A DNA stretch of 64,000 nt from Nocardioides psychrotolerans (GCF_900113685.1 NZ_FOQG01000009.1:107468-171467); one strand, 5' to 3'; shown: positions 1 to 9,147, counted from the first letter of the stretch. Numbers and translations are program-made. Notes: generated by a model not told the origin, from the letters alone.

Positions 1-565
1 CACCGGCCTGCTCAAGGCCTGGGAGGGCACGGTCAGCTTCGGCGGTGAGGACATCACCAAGATGGCGGCCCACGAGCGCCCGGAAGCGGGGCTGGTGATG
101 GTGCCGGAGGGGCGCAAGCTGTTCCCCTTCATGACCGTGCACGAGAACCTCCTGCTGGGTGCGTTCAGCAAGCGCGGTCGGCGTCAGGCCGACCAGTCGC
201 TCGCCGAGGTCTACGACCTGTTCCCGATCCTGACCGAACGCCGCAACCAGCTGGCCGGCTCGATGTCGGGGGGCGAGCAGCAGATGTGCGCGCTCGGTCG
301 GGCCGTGATGACCCGACCACGGCTGCTGATCCTTGACGAGCCGTCCCTGGGGCTGGCTCCCATCCTCGTCGAGCGGATCCTCGACTTCGTCCGCAAGCTC
401 GCCGAGACGGGCATGACGATCCTGCTGGTCGAGCAGAACGTGCACGACGCCCTGGAGATGGCCAACCGCGCATACGTCCTGGAGCAGGGCAAGGTCGTGA
501 TGAGCGGGCCGGGCAAGGAGCTCCTCGCGCGACCGGACCTCCAAGAGGCCTACCTCGGCGTCTGA
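1..565 (+). CDS. livF: Branched-chain amino acid ABC transporter ATP-binding protein LivF (5' end outside window)
   Basis: The reading frame is open from the first bases of the window, so the start and the Walker A motif lie upstream. Visible motifs in order are the ABC signature (MSGGEQQMCALGRA, about nt 260-300), Walker B (LLILDEPSLGLAP) and the H/switch region (ILLVEQN). The sequence PEGRKLFPFMTVHENLLLG is typical of LivF-type ATPases of the hydrophobic amino-acid uptake family rather than of LivG. It would power uptake of branched amino acids or, in catabolic clusters like this one, of branched carboxylates or aromatics. It ends with TGA 13 nt before the luciferase-like gene, so the two probably share a transcript. 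Family assignment is secure; substrate is unknown. Confidence 0.93.
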   Translation, partial: TGLLKAWEGTVSFGGEDITKMAAHERPEAGLVMVPEGRKLFPFMTVHENLLLGAFSKRGRRQADQSLAEVYDLFPILTERRNQLAGSMSGGEQQMCALGRAVMTRPRLLILDEPSLGLAPILVERILDFVRKLAETGMTILLVEQNVHDALEMANRAYVLEQGKVVMSGPGKELLARPDLQEAYLGV

Positions 566-577
566 GCGGGAGTGACG

Positions 578-1639
578 ATGAGTGTGCGAGCGTCCGGGTC
601 GGCAGCAGCACTGGTGTGCGTCCGACCTCCCGGCTGGGTCAACGAGGCGGGCGGCGGGATCGCCGACCTGCTGGGCTGGGTTGAGGAGGCCGAGGAGCTG
701 GGCTTCGACGGCGTCTTCGTGGGGGACCGGCTCCTCGGAGAGGCGACGGTCGCGAAAGGGTCTGTGGTGTACGGCGCGTCGATGATCGACGTCACCGTGA
801 TCATGGCCGCCATGGCGGCCCGGACCCGACGGCTCCTGATCGGATCCCTGGTCCTCGTCTTCCCCTACCGCCACCCCGTCCAGCTGGCCAAGACGTTCGC
901 GTCGCTGGACGCCCTCTCTGGGGGGCGGGTGGTGCTCGGGGCAGGGATCGGGTGGAACACCCGCGAGTTCGCTGCCCTGGACATCCCCCACGCGGGTCGG
1001 GCGGGCCGCTTCGAGGAGGCACTCGGCGTCGTCCGGGCGCTCTGGACCGGGCGTCCCGTTGACCACGATGGCGAGGCCTGGAGCTTCCAGGACGTCCAGG
1101 TGCTCCCGGCGCCGGCTCGAGCCGGCGGTCCTCCCGTCTGGCTCGCGTCGTTCTCGCCGGCGCAGGCGCTCGACTGGGCGCCCGACGACCTGCCCGTGGC
1201 CAGCCTGCGTCAGCTCGACCGGGTGGGCCGGCTGGCCGACGGGTGGGTCCCGCTGGTGTACTCCGCCTCGCACCGGCGCCGGATCTCGCCCGAGACGCTG
1301 GCCGCGGCCTGGCGTCGGGTGCTGGACAGTGCCGAGCAGCACGGGCGCACCCGTGAGGATCTCGACTTCGTCATGTCCGACTGGTGCTACGTCCTCGACG
1401 GGCCCGAGTCGGAGGAGCGATGCCGCAGCGCGCTCGCGCGCTTCTTCAGGGGGAGCTGGGAGGACGCGCTGCGCACCTACACGATCGGGACCGCGGCGGA
1501 GGTCGTCGAGCAGGTCCGCGCCCAGACGGCGGGGATCGACCGCGTGGACGCCTACATCCTGACGCCGCTCAGCGACGAGACCGACCAGCTCCGTCGGCTG
1601 GTGGCCGTCGCTGAGGAGCTGCGGGCCCCCCGGGCCTAG
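578..1639 (+). CDS. LLM class flavin/F420-dependent oxidoreductase
   Basis: This is a luciferase-like TIM-barrel monooxygenase/dehydrogenase of about 353 residues, the usual family length. Family features include EEAEELGFDGVFVGDRL near the N-terminus, the LVFPYRHPVQLAKTFASLDALSGGR segment and the GAGIGWNTREF motif. ATG at 578 is preferred over GTG at 572 because GGGAG at 567-571 sits about 6 nt before it but touches the GTG. The stop codon TAG (1637-1639) lies inside the CTAG target of the adjacent insertion sequence, so the element joined exactly at the stop without changing the protein. The gene follows livF and precedes acyl-CoA genes, suggesting an oxidation step in the same catabolic route. 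FMN versus F420 use cannot be decided here. Confidence 0.88.
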   Translation: MSVRASGSAAALVCVRPPGWVNEAGGGIADLLGWVEEAEELGFDGVFVGDRLLGEATVAKGSVVYGASMIDVTVIMAAMAARTRRLLIGSLVLVFPYRHPVQLAKTFASLDALSGGRVVLGAGIGWNTREFAALDIPHAGRAGRFEEALGVVRALWTGRPVDHDGEAWSFQDVQVLPAPARAGGPPVWLASFSPAQALDWAPDDLPVASLRQLDRVGRLADGWVPLVYSASHRRRISPETLAAAWRRVLDSAEQHGRTREDLDFVMSDWCYVLDGPESEERCRSALARFFRGSWEDALRTYTIGTAAEVVEQVRAQTAGIDRVDAYILTPLSDETDQLRRLVAVAEELRAPRA

Positions 1640-2597
1640 GACGTGTCTGGTTAGTGGAGCCACAGGGTGATGGCTCGTAGTACGACGCCGCCGCGGTAGG
1701 TGATGGCGAGCTTGTCGTAGCGGGTGGCGAGTCCTCGCCAGTCCTTGATGCGGTTGAAGCTGCGCTCGACGACGTTGCGGCGCTTGTAGATCACCGGGTC
1801 GAAGGCTGGTGGGCGTCCACCGGCGCGGCCGCGGCGCTTGCGGCTGGCGGCCTGGTCGGCGGGCTGGGCGATGGTCGCCTTGATACCGCGGCTGCTCAGC
1901 AGGGCGCGGTTGGCCTTGGAGGAGTAGGCCTTGTCGCCCAGGACCCGGTCGGGCCGGGTCCTGGGACGTCCCGGGCCGAGGCGAGCAACACGGACCTGTC
2001 CAAGCAGGTGCGGCAACATCGGTGAGTCGCCGCCCTGACCTGGGCCGACGATCACCGCCAACGGACGACATCGTCCATCGACGAGCTGGTGAACCTTGGT
2101 CGAGAGACCGCCGCGAGAGCGACCCAATGCGTGATCAACAGGTTCGACGAGGAACCCGTCGACTCTGTTCGTGTAGTTCGACAGATCCCCCTGTGCCGAC
2201 CAGAGGGGTCCGCGCCAGGCTGGTCGCGTGCTGGTGGGCCCGGTTGATCGTGGAGTCGATGCTGAGGTCCCACTCGACCTCGCCTCGGGCGTCGGCCAGC
2301 GCAACCAGATGGGCGTGGATCCGGTCCCAGGTCCCGTCAATGCTGAACCGCTTGTGCCGCTGCCACACCGTCTGCCACGGACCGAACTCGGCTGGTAGGT
2401 CACGCCACGCAATCCCGGTGCGGAACCGGTAGATGATCCCCTCCAGGACCTGACGGTGATCCCGGAAGGGCCGATGGCGCCCGTGCCTGACCGGCATCAA
2501 CGGCTCGATCTGGGCCCAATGAGCATCGCTGAGAACAGCTACGCGTGACATGGCAACAGGAAATCAGCCCTCGGACGCAGTTCTAAGCAGACACGCT
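1640..2597. mobile_element. IS5-family (IS427-like) insertion sequence with CTAG target duplication
   Basis: The element is 958 bp. Its left end (from 1640) reads GACGTGTCTGGTTAG, and the right end read inward from 2597 is AGCGTGTCTGCTTAG, giving imperfect terminal inverted repeats with a shared CGTGTCTG core. CTAG flanks both sides (1636-1639 and 2598-2601), a target duplication consistent with this group. It encodes one transposase on the minus strand in two overlapping frames. The left CTAG contains the stop codon of the upstream oxidoreductase gene. Confidence 0.9.
1651..2551 (-). CDS. IS5-family transposase in two overlapping frames (frameshift required)
   Basis: The first frame (2551 down to 2135) gives the N-terminal part: DAHWAQIEPLMP, the FRTGIAWRDLP motif and SIDSTINRAHQHA with the first catalytic Asp. 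The second frame (2412 down to 1651) gives LGRSRGGLSTKVH, VLGDKAYSSK and the C-terminal RRNVVERSFNRIKDWR with the catalytic Glu. The frames overlap, and the switch needs a +1 (or -2) shift somewhere in about 2135-2190, after GGSVELHE in frame one and before EPVDHALGRS in frame two. IS427-group elements often use programmed frameshifting, so this may be functional. A plain indel mutation is equally possible from sequence alone. Confidence 0.85.
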
Positions 2598-2635
2598 CTA
2601 GCTCTACCCGGTCCGGGAGGCCCGCCCACGCTGCC

Positions 2636-3853
2636 TCAGATGACGCCGTTCTGGCTCAGTCGCTCGACCTCGGTCGGGTCCAGGCCCAACCACTCGCCGT
2701 AGACGAGGGCGTTGTCCTCCCCGAGCTGGGGACCGGTCCGCCAGACCTGGCCCGGGTCACCGACGAAGTCGGGCACGACACCTTGCATCCGGACCTCGCC
2801 GAGATCGTGGTCGGGAACGGTGACGATCGAGCCGCGCTCCTCGAAGACGGGGTCGGCCAGGATGTCGTCCACGTCGAAGACTTTCGACCCGACGACACCG
2901 GCTTCCTCCATGAGGGCGAGCGACTCCCCGGTCGAGTGGGCGCCGATCCAGCTGCGCAGTCCGTCGTCGAGGACCTGGGTGCCGGCAACCTGCCGTGCGC
3001 TGTCGCTGTAGTCCTCGGTGTCCAGACCGAGGAGACGCACGATGTTCAGCACCGATCGCGGGGTCCCGGAGGTCACCGTCACCCAGCCACCGTCGGCAGC
3101 CTGGAAGACGTTCACGACGGCCGCGGGTGCGACCGCGAGCTGGTTGCCTGCCCGGCCGGGCACGATGCCGAGCTGGTCGCGCAGGATGATCTGCCACTCC
3201 ACGAGGCGCATCAGCGTGTCGGACAGGGCGAGGTCGATCCACTCGCCCTTGCGCTCGGGGTCGCGCTCGCGGCGGGTCAGTGCGGCGCTCACGGCGAAGG
3301 CGCCCATCAGGCCCGTGGTCGCGTCGCCGTGCGAGAAGCCGGTGTGCACGGGGGGTCCGTCCTCGAACCCGGTGAGGTAGACGAGTCCGCTGCGGGCCTC
3401 GCCCATCTTGCCGAAGCCGGGGGAGTTCCGCTTGCTGCTCCGGGCTCCGTAGCCCGAGATCTGCAGGAGGATCGCGGAGGGGTTCGCCACCCGGACGCTC
3501 TCCCAGTCCAGGCCGTACTTCACGACCGTGTCGGCGCGGAACGTCACGATGACGACGTCGGCCCACTCCACCAGGCGCCTGGCCGTGTCCCGGCCGTCTT
3601 GCCCACGCAGGTCGAGGGTGACCGAGCGCTTGTTGCGGCCGAGCACCTTCCACCACAGGTGGGTCCCGTCGCGGGCCGGCCCCATGGTCCGGGCGCTGTC
3701 GCCGGTGCCCGGAGGCTCGACGTGGACCACATCGGCGCCGAGGTCGGCCATCAGGGTGCCGGCCAGCGGGCCCGCGATGACCTGGGCGAACTCCACGACC
3801 TTGATGCCCGCGAGCGGACCGCTTCCGTGGGGATTGGTCGCCTCGTCGCTCAT
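2636..3853 (-). CDS. CaiB/BaiF family (class III) CoA-transferase
   Basis: This 405-residue protein has the family N-terminus GIKVVEFAQVIAGPLAGTLMADLGADVVHVEPPG, followed by RNKRSVTLDLRG. The expected catalytic Asp region is FGKMGEARSGLVYLTG. Such enzymes move CoA between carboxylic acids, so it could activate the acid fed into the neighbouring IcmF/beta-oxidation genes. The start ATG (3851-3853) has AGGAGGA 7 nt upstream; a longer frame reaching 3985 runs through the low-complexity leader and is not preferred. It is divergent from the flavin monooxygenase gene and ends just beyond the IS5 element. Confidence 0.92.
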   Translation of the reverse strand: MSDEATNPHGSGPLAGIKVVEFAQVIAGPLAGTLMADLGADVVHVEPPGTGDSARTMGPARDGTHLWWKVLGRNKRSVTLDLRGQDGRDTARRLVEWADVVIVTFRADTVVKYGLDWESVRVANPSAILLQISGYGARSSKRNSPGFGKMGEARSGLVYLTGFEDGPPVHTGFSHGDATTGLMGAFAVSAALTRRERDPERKGEWIDLALSDTLMRLVEWQIILRDQLGIVPGRAGNQLAVAPAAVVNVFQAADGGWVTVTSGTPRSVLNIVRLLGLDTEDYSDSARQVAGTQVLDDGLRSWIGAHSTGESLALMEEAGVVGSKVFDVDDILADPVFEERGSIVTVPDHDLGEVRMQGVVPDFVGDPGQVWRTGPQLGEDNALVYGEWLGLDPTEVERLSQNGVI

Positions 3854-3888
3854 GGTGTGTTCCTCCTGGTGGGCGCGGTACGCCGGTG

Positions 3889-3933
3889 CGCGGGCCTGTC
3901 TGCGGGCCTGTCTGCGGGCCCGTCCTCGGGCCC
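3889..3933. repeat. Short tandem repeat and hairpin in the CoA-transferase leader
   Basis: Three imperfect 12-bp units (TGCGGGCCTGTC) are followed by CGGGCCCG TCCT CGGGCCCG, which can fold as a hairpin. They lie between the CoA-transferase ribosome binding site and the divergent monooxygenase, so they would be in the 5' leader of the CoA-transferase mRNA. A regulatory role is only a possibility. Confidence 0.5.
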
Positions 3934-3979
3934 GAGGGTTGCCCTCTTGCGCCCCGACAGTAAGCCTGACAACCTGAAT

Positions 3980-3995
3980 GGTCAATAGTTAGACC
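3980..3995. promoter_or_regulatory. Candidate operator in the divergent CoA-transferase / monooxygenase promoter
   Basis: GGTCAATAGTTAGACC has matching outer arms (GGTC...GACC) in the only AT-richer patch between the two divergent genes. It is a weak, imperfect palindrome, proposed as a regulator site by position only. Confidence 0.3.
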
Positions 3996-4073
3996 GAAGT
4001 TGCGTCGGCTGGCCGGAGCCTCTCGCGCCGAAGCGTGAGGGCACGGGAATTCGCGCGATCCAGAGGGGTGGAC

Positions 4074-5393
4074 ATGGCTACGAAGTCTCGACGGGTCGCC
4101 GTCATCGGTGCGGGGGCGGGGGGCCTGAGCGCCGCCCGACACCTGGTCGATGCCGGTCACCGGGTGAGCATCTACGAGAAGGGCACCCGGGTCGGCGGGC
4201 TCTGGGTCTACGACAACGACAACGGGCTCAGCGCCGCCTACCGCAGCCTGACCATCAACTCGGAACCTCGCGTCACCCACTTCCGCGACTACCCGTTCCC
4301 GAGCGGCACGCCCATGTTCCCCTCGCACGAGCAGGTGAGCGGCTACCTCTCCGACTTCGCCGACGACTTCGATCTCCGGCGCCGGATCCGGTTCGCCTCG
4401 CCGGTCGAGTCCGTGTCCCCGGTGGACGGGGTGCCCGGGCGGGGGTGGCTGGTCCGCACCGCCCAGGGGGGCGAGGAGACGTACGACGACGTCGTGGTCG
4501 CCACGGGCCACCAGGGGGTTCCTGCGCACCCCTCCTGGGCCGACGAGTTCACCGGCCAGTACCTGCACTCGCACGCCTACCGGGAGCCGGAGCGGTTCCG
4601 CGGCCAGCGAGTGCTGGTCGTGGGCGTCGGCAACAGCGGCCTCGACATCGCCGCCGACACCTGCACGCTGGCGAGCGCGACGTACATCTCCGCGAGGTCG
4701 CCGGTACTGATCATGCCGCGGATGATCCTCGGCCAGCCCTCGGGGCGGGTGCTGGCGAAGATCAACAAGCCCTTCGTGCCCTGGCGGCTCCAACGGATGG
4801 CGATGCGGGCCATCAGCCGCGTCTTCCATGGCCGGATGGAGGACTGGGGGTTCCGGACCCCGGCCAACCGGACGCACCCCGCCAGCAATGCGACCTTCAT
4901 GGCGCACGTCGCCTACCAGAGGATCGTCGTACGGCCGGGCGTCGCAGGTGTCGAGGGGGACGTCGTCCGCTTCACGGACGGCACCAGCGTCCAGGTGGAC
5001 ACGGTGGTCGCCGCGACCGGCTACGAGCTCAGCCTGCCCTTCCTGGCGCCCGACGTCTCGCCGGTCGACGGGCGCCGGCTCGACGCCTATAGGCGGGTCG
5101 TCCACGTGCAGTGGCCGGGGCTTTACTTCGTCGGCTTCTTCAACGTCAGTGGTGGCGCCAACATCTCGATGATGGACGTGCAGGCCCAGTGGGTGGCCGC
5201 CCTGGTGAGCGGCGAGGTGGGCCTTCCCGACGAGTCGCACATGCGGGACGACATCGCCCAGGAGCGCACGTTCCTGGCCCGCAACTTCCCCGAGGCCGAC
5301 CGCTACGGCCTCGAGCTGGATCCCAGGCGCTACCGGCGCGAGATCGCCCGCGCCATGCGGCTCAGCTCCGTCGCACGCCCATCCCGCGGGTGA
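4074..5393 (+). CDS. Flavin-containing monooxygenase (FMO-type)
   Basis: This is a 439-residue FAD/NADPH monooxygenase. The FAD-binding motif GAGAGGLSAARHL is at about residues 12-24. The FMO signature FxGxxxHxxxY appears as FTGQYLHSHAY near residue 160, followed by the second dinucleotide motif VVGVGNSGLDIA. The Y-ending signature fits FMOs rather than classical Baeyer-Villiger enzymes, which end in W. ATG at 4074 is chosen for the purine-rich GAGGGG 6-11 nt upstream; GTG at 4035 would add 13 unconserved residues. Its 3' end overlaps the tail of the convergent thioesterase gene. Substrate unknown; context suggests oxidation of a branched or cyclic carbon source. Confidence 0.9.
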   Translation: MATKSRRVAVIGAGAGGLSAARHLVDAGHRVSIYEKGTRVGGLWVYDNDNGLSAAYRSLTINSEPRVTHFRDYPFPSGTPMFPSHEQVSGYLSDFADDFDLRRRIRFASPVESVSPVDGVPGRGWLVRTAQGGEETYDDVVVATGHQGVPAHPSWADEFTGQYLHSHAYREPERFRGQRVLVVGVGNSGLDIAADTCTLASATYISARSPVLIMPRMILGQPSGRVLAKINKPFVPWRLQRMAMRAISRVFHGRMEDWGFRTPANRTHPASNATFMAHVAYQRIVVRPGVAGVEGDVVRFTDGTSVQVDTVVAATGYELSLPFLAPDVSPVDGRRLDAYRRVVHVQWPGLYFVGFFNVSGGANISMMDVQAQWVAALVSGEVGLPDESHMRDDIAQERTFLARNFPEADRYGLELDPRRYRREIARAMRLSSVARPSRG

Positions 5394-5866
5394 CGGGAGC
5401 GCGCCAGGCCAGGTCCGCAGCGTCGGCGACCAGCCGGTCGATCGCGTCGACGATGTGCACTGGCCAGAGAGACGCGGCGCGTCCCCAGGTCGACATGGGC
5501 CACGGTGAACTCGAGCGTGGCCGCCAGTCGCTCGCTCGTCCGGTCGAGGAGGAACGCCATCCCGTGCACGACCTTGGGTGAGCGCTCGAAGAGCCTGAGG
5601 TGGGCCGTCACGTCGTGCCCGACGAGCACCTCGGCGAAGTAGTTCAGGTGGTGCTCGAGCGCAAACGTGCCACAGCCCGTGCGGGTCCGGTAGTCGTCGG
5701 TGAGACCGACCTGTCTGAGCATCGTGGCTACGGCGTGGACCGTCAGGTCGAGGTGGTAGCGCACGTTCATGTGGCCGTTGGCGTCCTCGAACGAGTCCGG
5801 GATTCCACGGCTCAGGGTCGTGGGCAGACTGGCCACATCGGGATAGGAGGGTGTACTGGATTCCAT
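5330..5866 (-). CDS. Hotdog-fold acyl-CoA thioesterase, 3' end frameshifted
   Basis: The N-terminal ~130 residues are a 4HBT hotdog domain: the helix motif DANGHMNVRYHLD, then TFALEHHLNYFAEVLVGHDV and VVHGMAFLLD. After AHVDLGTRRVS (near 5475) the frame continues as Arg-rich nonsense. The next frame instead encodes WPVHIVDAIDRLVADAADLA and ends at a stop at 5362, matching a normal end for this family. A single-base loss near the TCTCTCT run at about 5466-5474 would explain it. The intended gene is therefore 5362-5866, overlapping the monooxygenase 3' end by about 32 bp. Sequencing error and true mutation cannot be told apart. It would hydrolyse an acyl-CoA of the same pathway. Confidence 0.75.
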   Translation of the reverse strand: MESSTPSYPDVASLPTTLSRGIPDSFEDANGHMNVRYHLDLTVHAVATMLRQVGLTDDYRTRTGCGTFALEHHLNYFAEVLVGHDVTAHLRLFERSPKVVHGMAFLLDRTSERLAATLEFTVAHVDLGTRRVSLASAHRRRDRPAGRRRCGPGLARSRHPRDGRATELSRMARAISRR

Positions 5867-5882
5867 CTCGGTCCTGTTCCGG

Positions 5883-8800
5883 TCAGACGTTCCGGCGGTA
5901 CTGGCCGCCGACCTCGAAGAAGGCCTCGGTGACCTGGCCCAGCGTGCACACGCGAGCCGCGTCCATGAGGACGGCGAAGACGTTCTCGCCGGCGATGGCC
6001 GCCTGCTTGAGGCGGTCGAGGGCTTGGGCGGACTCCTCGGTGTGGTTGGTCTGGAAGGCGTGGACCCGGGTCAGCTGGGACTCCTTCTCGGCGTCGGTGG
6101 CGCGGGCCAGCTCGACGTGGGCCGGGGTGCCGTCGGCGTCGGGCTTGCGGAAGGTGTTGACGCCGATGATCGGCAGGGAGCCGTCGTGCTTGCGGTGCTC
6201 GTAGAGCATGGACTCGTCCTGGATCCGGCCGCGCTGGTAGCCGGTCTCCATCGCGCCGAGAACCCCGCCGCGCTCGTTGATGGCGTCGAACTCGGCCAGG
6301 ACGGCGGCCTCGACGAGGTCGGTGAGCTCCTCGATGATGAACGAGCCCTGGAGCGGGTTCTCGTTCATCGCCAGGCCCCACTCCTTGTTGATGATCATCT
6401 GGATGGCCAGGGCCCGGCGCACCGACTCCTCGCCCGGCGTCGTCACGGCCTCGTCGTAGGCGTTGGTGTGCAGCGAGTTGGCGTTGTCGTAGATCGCGAT
6501 CAGCGCCTGCAGGGTGGTGCGGATGTCGTTGAAGTCCATCTCCTGGGCGTGCAGGGACCGGCCGGAGGTCTGCACGTGGTACTTCAGCTTCTGGGCACGC
6601 TCGCTGGCGCCGTACTTCTCCTTCATCGCCACGGCCCAGATCCGGCGGGCGACGCGCCCGATCACGGAGTACTCGGGGTCCATGCCGTTGGAGAAGAAGA
6701 AGGAGAGGTTGGGCGCGAAGTCGTCGATGTCCATGCCGCGCGCGAGGTAGGCCTCGACGTAGGTGAACCCGTTGGCCAGGGTGAAGGCCAACTGGCTGAT
6801 GGGGTTCGCCCCGGCCTCGGCGATGTGGTAGCCGGAGATGGAGACCGAGTAGAAGTTCCGCATCTGGTGGGCGATGAACCACTCCTGGATGTCGGCCATC
6901 ATCCGCAGCGAGAACTCGGTCGAGAACAGGCAGGTGTTCTGGCCCTGGTCCTCCTTGAGGATGTCGGCCTGGACGGTGCCCCGCACGTTGGCCAACGCGT
7001 ACGACGTGAGCTCGGCGTGCTCCTCGGCGGACGGTTCGCGGCCCTCGCGCTCGGTGAACGCGGTGACCTGCTGGTCGATGACGGTGTTGAGGAAGAACGC
7101 GAGCACGGTCGGCGCGGGACCGTTGATCGTCATCGAGACCGAGGTGGTCGGCGAGACCAGGTCGAAGCCGTCGTAGAGAACGGACATGTCGTCGAGCGTC
7201 GCGACCGAAACCCCGGAGGTGCCGACCTTGCCGTAGACGTCGGGTCGTGGGTCGGGGTCGCGACCGTAGAGCGTCACCGAGTCGAACGCGGTCGAGAGCC
7301 GTTTGGCATCGCCGTCGGCGGAGAGGATCTTGAACCGGCGGTTGGTGCGCGCGGGATCGCCCTCGCCGGCGAACATCCGGGCCGGGTCCTCCCCGTCACG
7401 CTTGAACGGGAAGACCCCGGCGGTGAAGGGAAAGTAACCCGGCAGGTTCTCCCGGCGCCAGAACCTGACCAGCTCGCCGTGGTCGGTGTACCTCGGCAGC
7501 GAGACACGGGGGATCCGGTTGCCGCTCAAGGACTCGCGCGTCAGCGTGGTGACGATCTCCCGGTCGCGGACCCGGGTGACCTGCTCGTCGCCGGAGTAGG
7601 ACGCCACGACTGCGGGCCACGCCTCGATCTGCTCGACGGTCTCACGGGGCAGGGCCTTGCGGGCCTTCTCAAGGAGGGCAGGGACGTCGCCGTGGTCGCC
7701 CTCGGCGAGCTCACGGCTGACCTCGGCCAGCCGCTGCACCCGGCGCGCGGCCTCGGCCAGCTCGTCGGTGCGGGCGTGGTAGCCGCGGACGGTCTCGGTG
7801 ATCTCAGCGAGGTAGCGGACCCGGTCGGTCGGCACCACCTGACGGATGCCGGAGGAGTGACGGACCTCGACCGCGGGCAGGGTGCCCTCGCTGACGGGCA
7901 GACCCGCACGGCCGAGCAGGTCACGCAGGTGCTGGTAGAGCGCGGTCACACCGTCGTCGTTGAAGGTCGCCGCCGAGGTCCCGAAGACCGGCATGTCCTC
8001 CGGGCGCTGGCCGAATGCCTCGCGGTTGCGGACCATCTGGCGGCCCACGTCACGCAGCGCGTCCTTGGCGCCGCGGCGCTCGAACTTGTTGATCGCCACG
8101 ACGTCGGCGAAGTCGAGCATGTCGATCTTCTCCAGCTGGGACGCGGCACCGAACTCGGGCGTCATCACATACATCGCCAGGTCCACGAACGGCACGATCG
8201 CCGCGTCACCCTGGCCGATGCCGGGAGTCTCGACGATGACCAGGTCGAAGCCCGCGGACTTGACCACGTCGATGACGTCGACCAGGTGCTCGGGCAGCTC
8301 GTGGGCGCCCCGGGTCGCAAGACTGCGGAAGAAGACGGTCGAGTCGCCGGCGCCCGACCTCGCGATGGAGTTCATCCGGATCCGGTCGCCGAGCAGGGCC
8401 CCGCCGCCGCGGCGCCGGGTCGGGTCCACGGCGATGACCGCGACCCGGAGCTTGTCCTGCTGGTCGAGGCGCAACCGACGGACCAGTTCATCGGTGAGCG
8501 AGGACTTCCCGGACCCGCCGGTTCCGGTGATGCCGAGGACGGGGGTGGCACGGGACCGGGCGGCGGCCCGCACCTGCTCGAGCAGGTCGGCGGGCAGGCG
8601 TCCCTGCTCAGCGCCGGTGATGGCCCGCGCGACGGCGGACCGCTCGCCCGCCAGGATCTGCTCGGCGGTGACCTGCCGATCCGCCCAGAGGTCGACGTCG
8701 CAGTCGGCGACGACCGAGTTGATCATCCCGACCAGCCCCATCCGCTGGCCGTCCTCCGGCGAGAAGATGGTGACCCCCGAGGCCCGCAGCCGCTCGATCT

Positions 8801-9119
8801 CGTCGTGGACGATCACACCCCCGCCGCCCCCGACGACCTTGACGTGGCCGGCACCCTGGGCGCGCAGCGACTCGACGAGGTACTCGAAGTACTCGATGTG
8901 CCCGCCCTGGTATGACGACACCGCGACGCCCTGCACGTCCTCGTCGAGCGCGGCGTCGACGACCTCCTGCACGGAGCGGTTGTGACCCAGGTGGATCACC
9001 TCCGCGCCCTGGCTCTGGAAGATCCGCCGCATGATGTTGATCGAGGCGTCGTGACCGTCGAACAGGCTCGAGGCCGTCACGAGGCGGACGGGGTGGGTCG
9101 GGACGTGGAGGTTGGTCAT
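5883..9119 (-). CDS. icmF: Fused isobutyryl-CoA mutase IcmF (B12-dependent)
   Basis: This ~1078-residue adenosylcobalamin mutase is fused to its own G-protein chaperone. Order: a B12-binding domain with FDGHDASINIMRR and LGHNRS (about residues 20-50), a MeaB-like GTPase with P-loop GTGGSGKSS (about 200), ETPGIGQGD and NKFERRGAKD, then the mutase barrel (from about 540). The barrel has FPFTAGVFPFKR, and Gln in DQGQNTCLF where methylmalonyl-CoA mutases have Arg. That Gln points to isobutyryl/butyryl-type substrates rather than methylmalonyl-CoA. ATG at 9119 is preferred; a TTG start at 9161 would lie inside the operator. The gene is divergent from maoC across a strong palindrome. IcmF relatives can also act on isovaleryl- or pivalyl-CoA, so the exact substrate is open. 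Confidence 0.96.
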   Translation of the reverse strand: MTNLHVPTHPVRLVTASSLFDGHDASINIMRRIFQSQGAEVIHLGHNRSVQEVVDAALDEDVQGVAVSSYQGGHIEYFEYLVESLRAQGAGHVKVVGGGGGVIVHDEIERLRASGVTIFSPEDGQRMGLVGMINSVVADCDVDLWADRQVTAEQILAGERSAVARAITGAEQGRLPADLLEQVRAAARSRATPVLGITGTGGSGKSSLTDELVRRLRLDQQDKLRVAVIAVDPTRRRGGGALLGDRIRMNSIARSGAGDSTVFFRSLATRGAHELPEHLVDVIDVVKSAGFDLVIVETPGIGQGDAAIVPFVDLAMYVMTPEFGAASQLEKIDMLDFADVVAINKFERRGAKDALRDVGRQMVRNREAFGQRPEDMPVFGTSAATFNDDGVTALYQHLRDLLGRAGLPVSEGTLPAVEVRHSSGIRQVVPTDRVRYLAEITETVRGYHARTDELAEAARRVQRLAEVSRELAEGDHGDVPALLEKARKALPRETVEQIEAWPAVVASYSGDEQVTRVRDREIVTTLTRESLSGNRIPRVSLPRYTDHGELVRFWRRENLPGYFPFTAGVFPFKRDGEDPARMFAGEGDPARTNRRFKILSADGDAKRLSTAFDSVTLYGRDPDPRPDVYGKVGTSGVSVATLDDMSVLYDGFDLVSPTTSVSMTINGPAPTVLAFFLNTVIDQQVTAFTEREGREPSAEEHAELTSYALANVRGTVQADILKEDQGQNTCLFSTEFSLRMMADIQEWFIAHQMRNFYSVSISGYHIAEAGANPISQLAFTLANGFTYVEAYLARGMDIDDFAPNLSFFFSNGMDPEYSVIGRVARRIWAVAMKEKYGASERAQKLKYHVQTSGRSLHAQEMDFNDIRTTLQALIAIYDNANSLHTNAYDEAVTTPGEESVRRALAIQMIINKEWGLAMNENPLQGSFIIEELTDLVEAAVLAEFDAINERGGVLGAMETGYQRGRIQDESMLYEHRKHDGSLPIIGVNTFRKPDADGTPAHVELARATDAEKESQLTRVHAFQTNHTEESAQALDRLKQAAIAGENVFAVLMDAARVCTLGQVTEAFFEVGGQYRRNV

Positions 9120-9147
9120 GAGCACCTTCGCAGGGAAGTATTTGGAT

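Noticed and set aside
2757..5240. 827-codon minus-strand frame across two genes
   Set aside because: Shadow of the CoA-transferase and monooxygenase genes, both of which have clear motifs in other frames.
6024..8915. 963-codon open frame on the plus strand
   Set aside because: It is the antisense shadow of icmF; GC-rich codon structure opens the opposite frame, and the translation has no family features.
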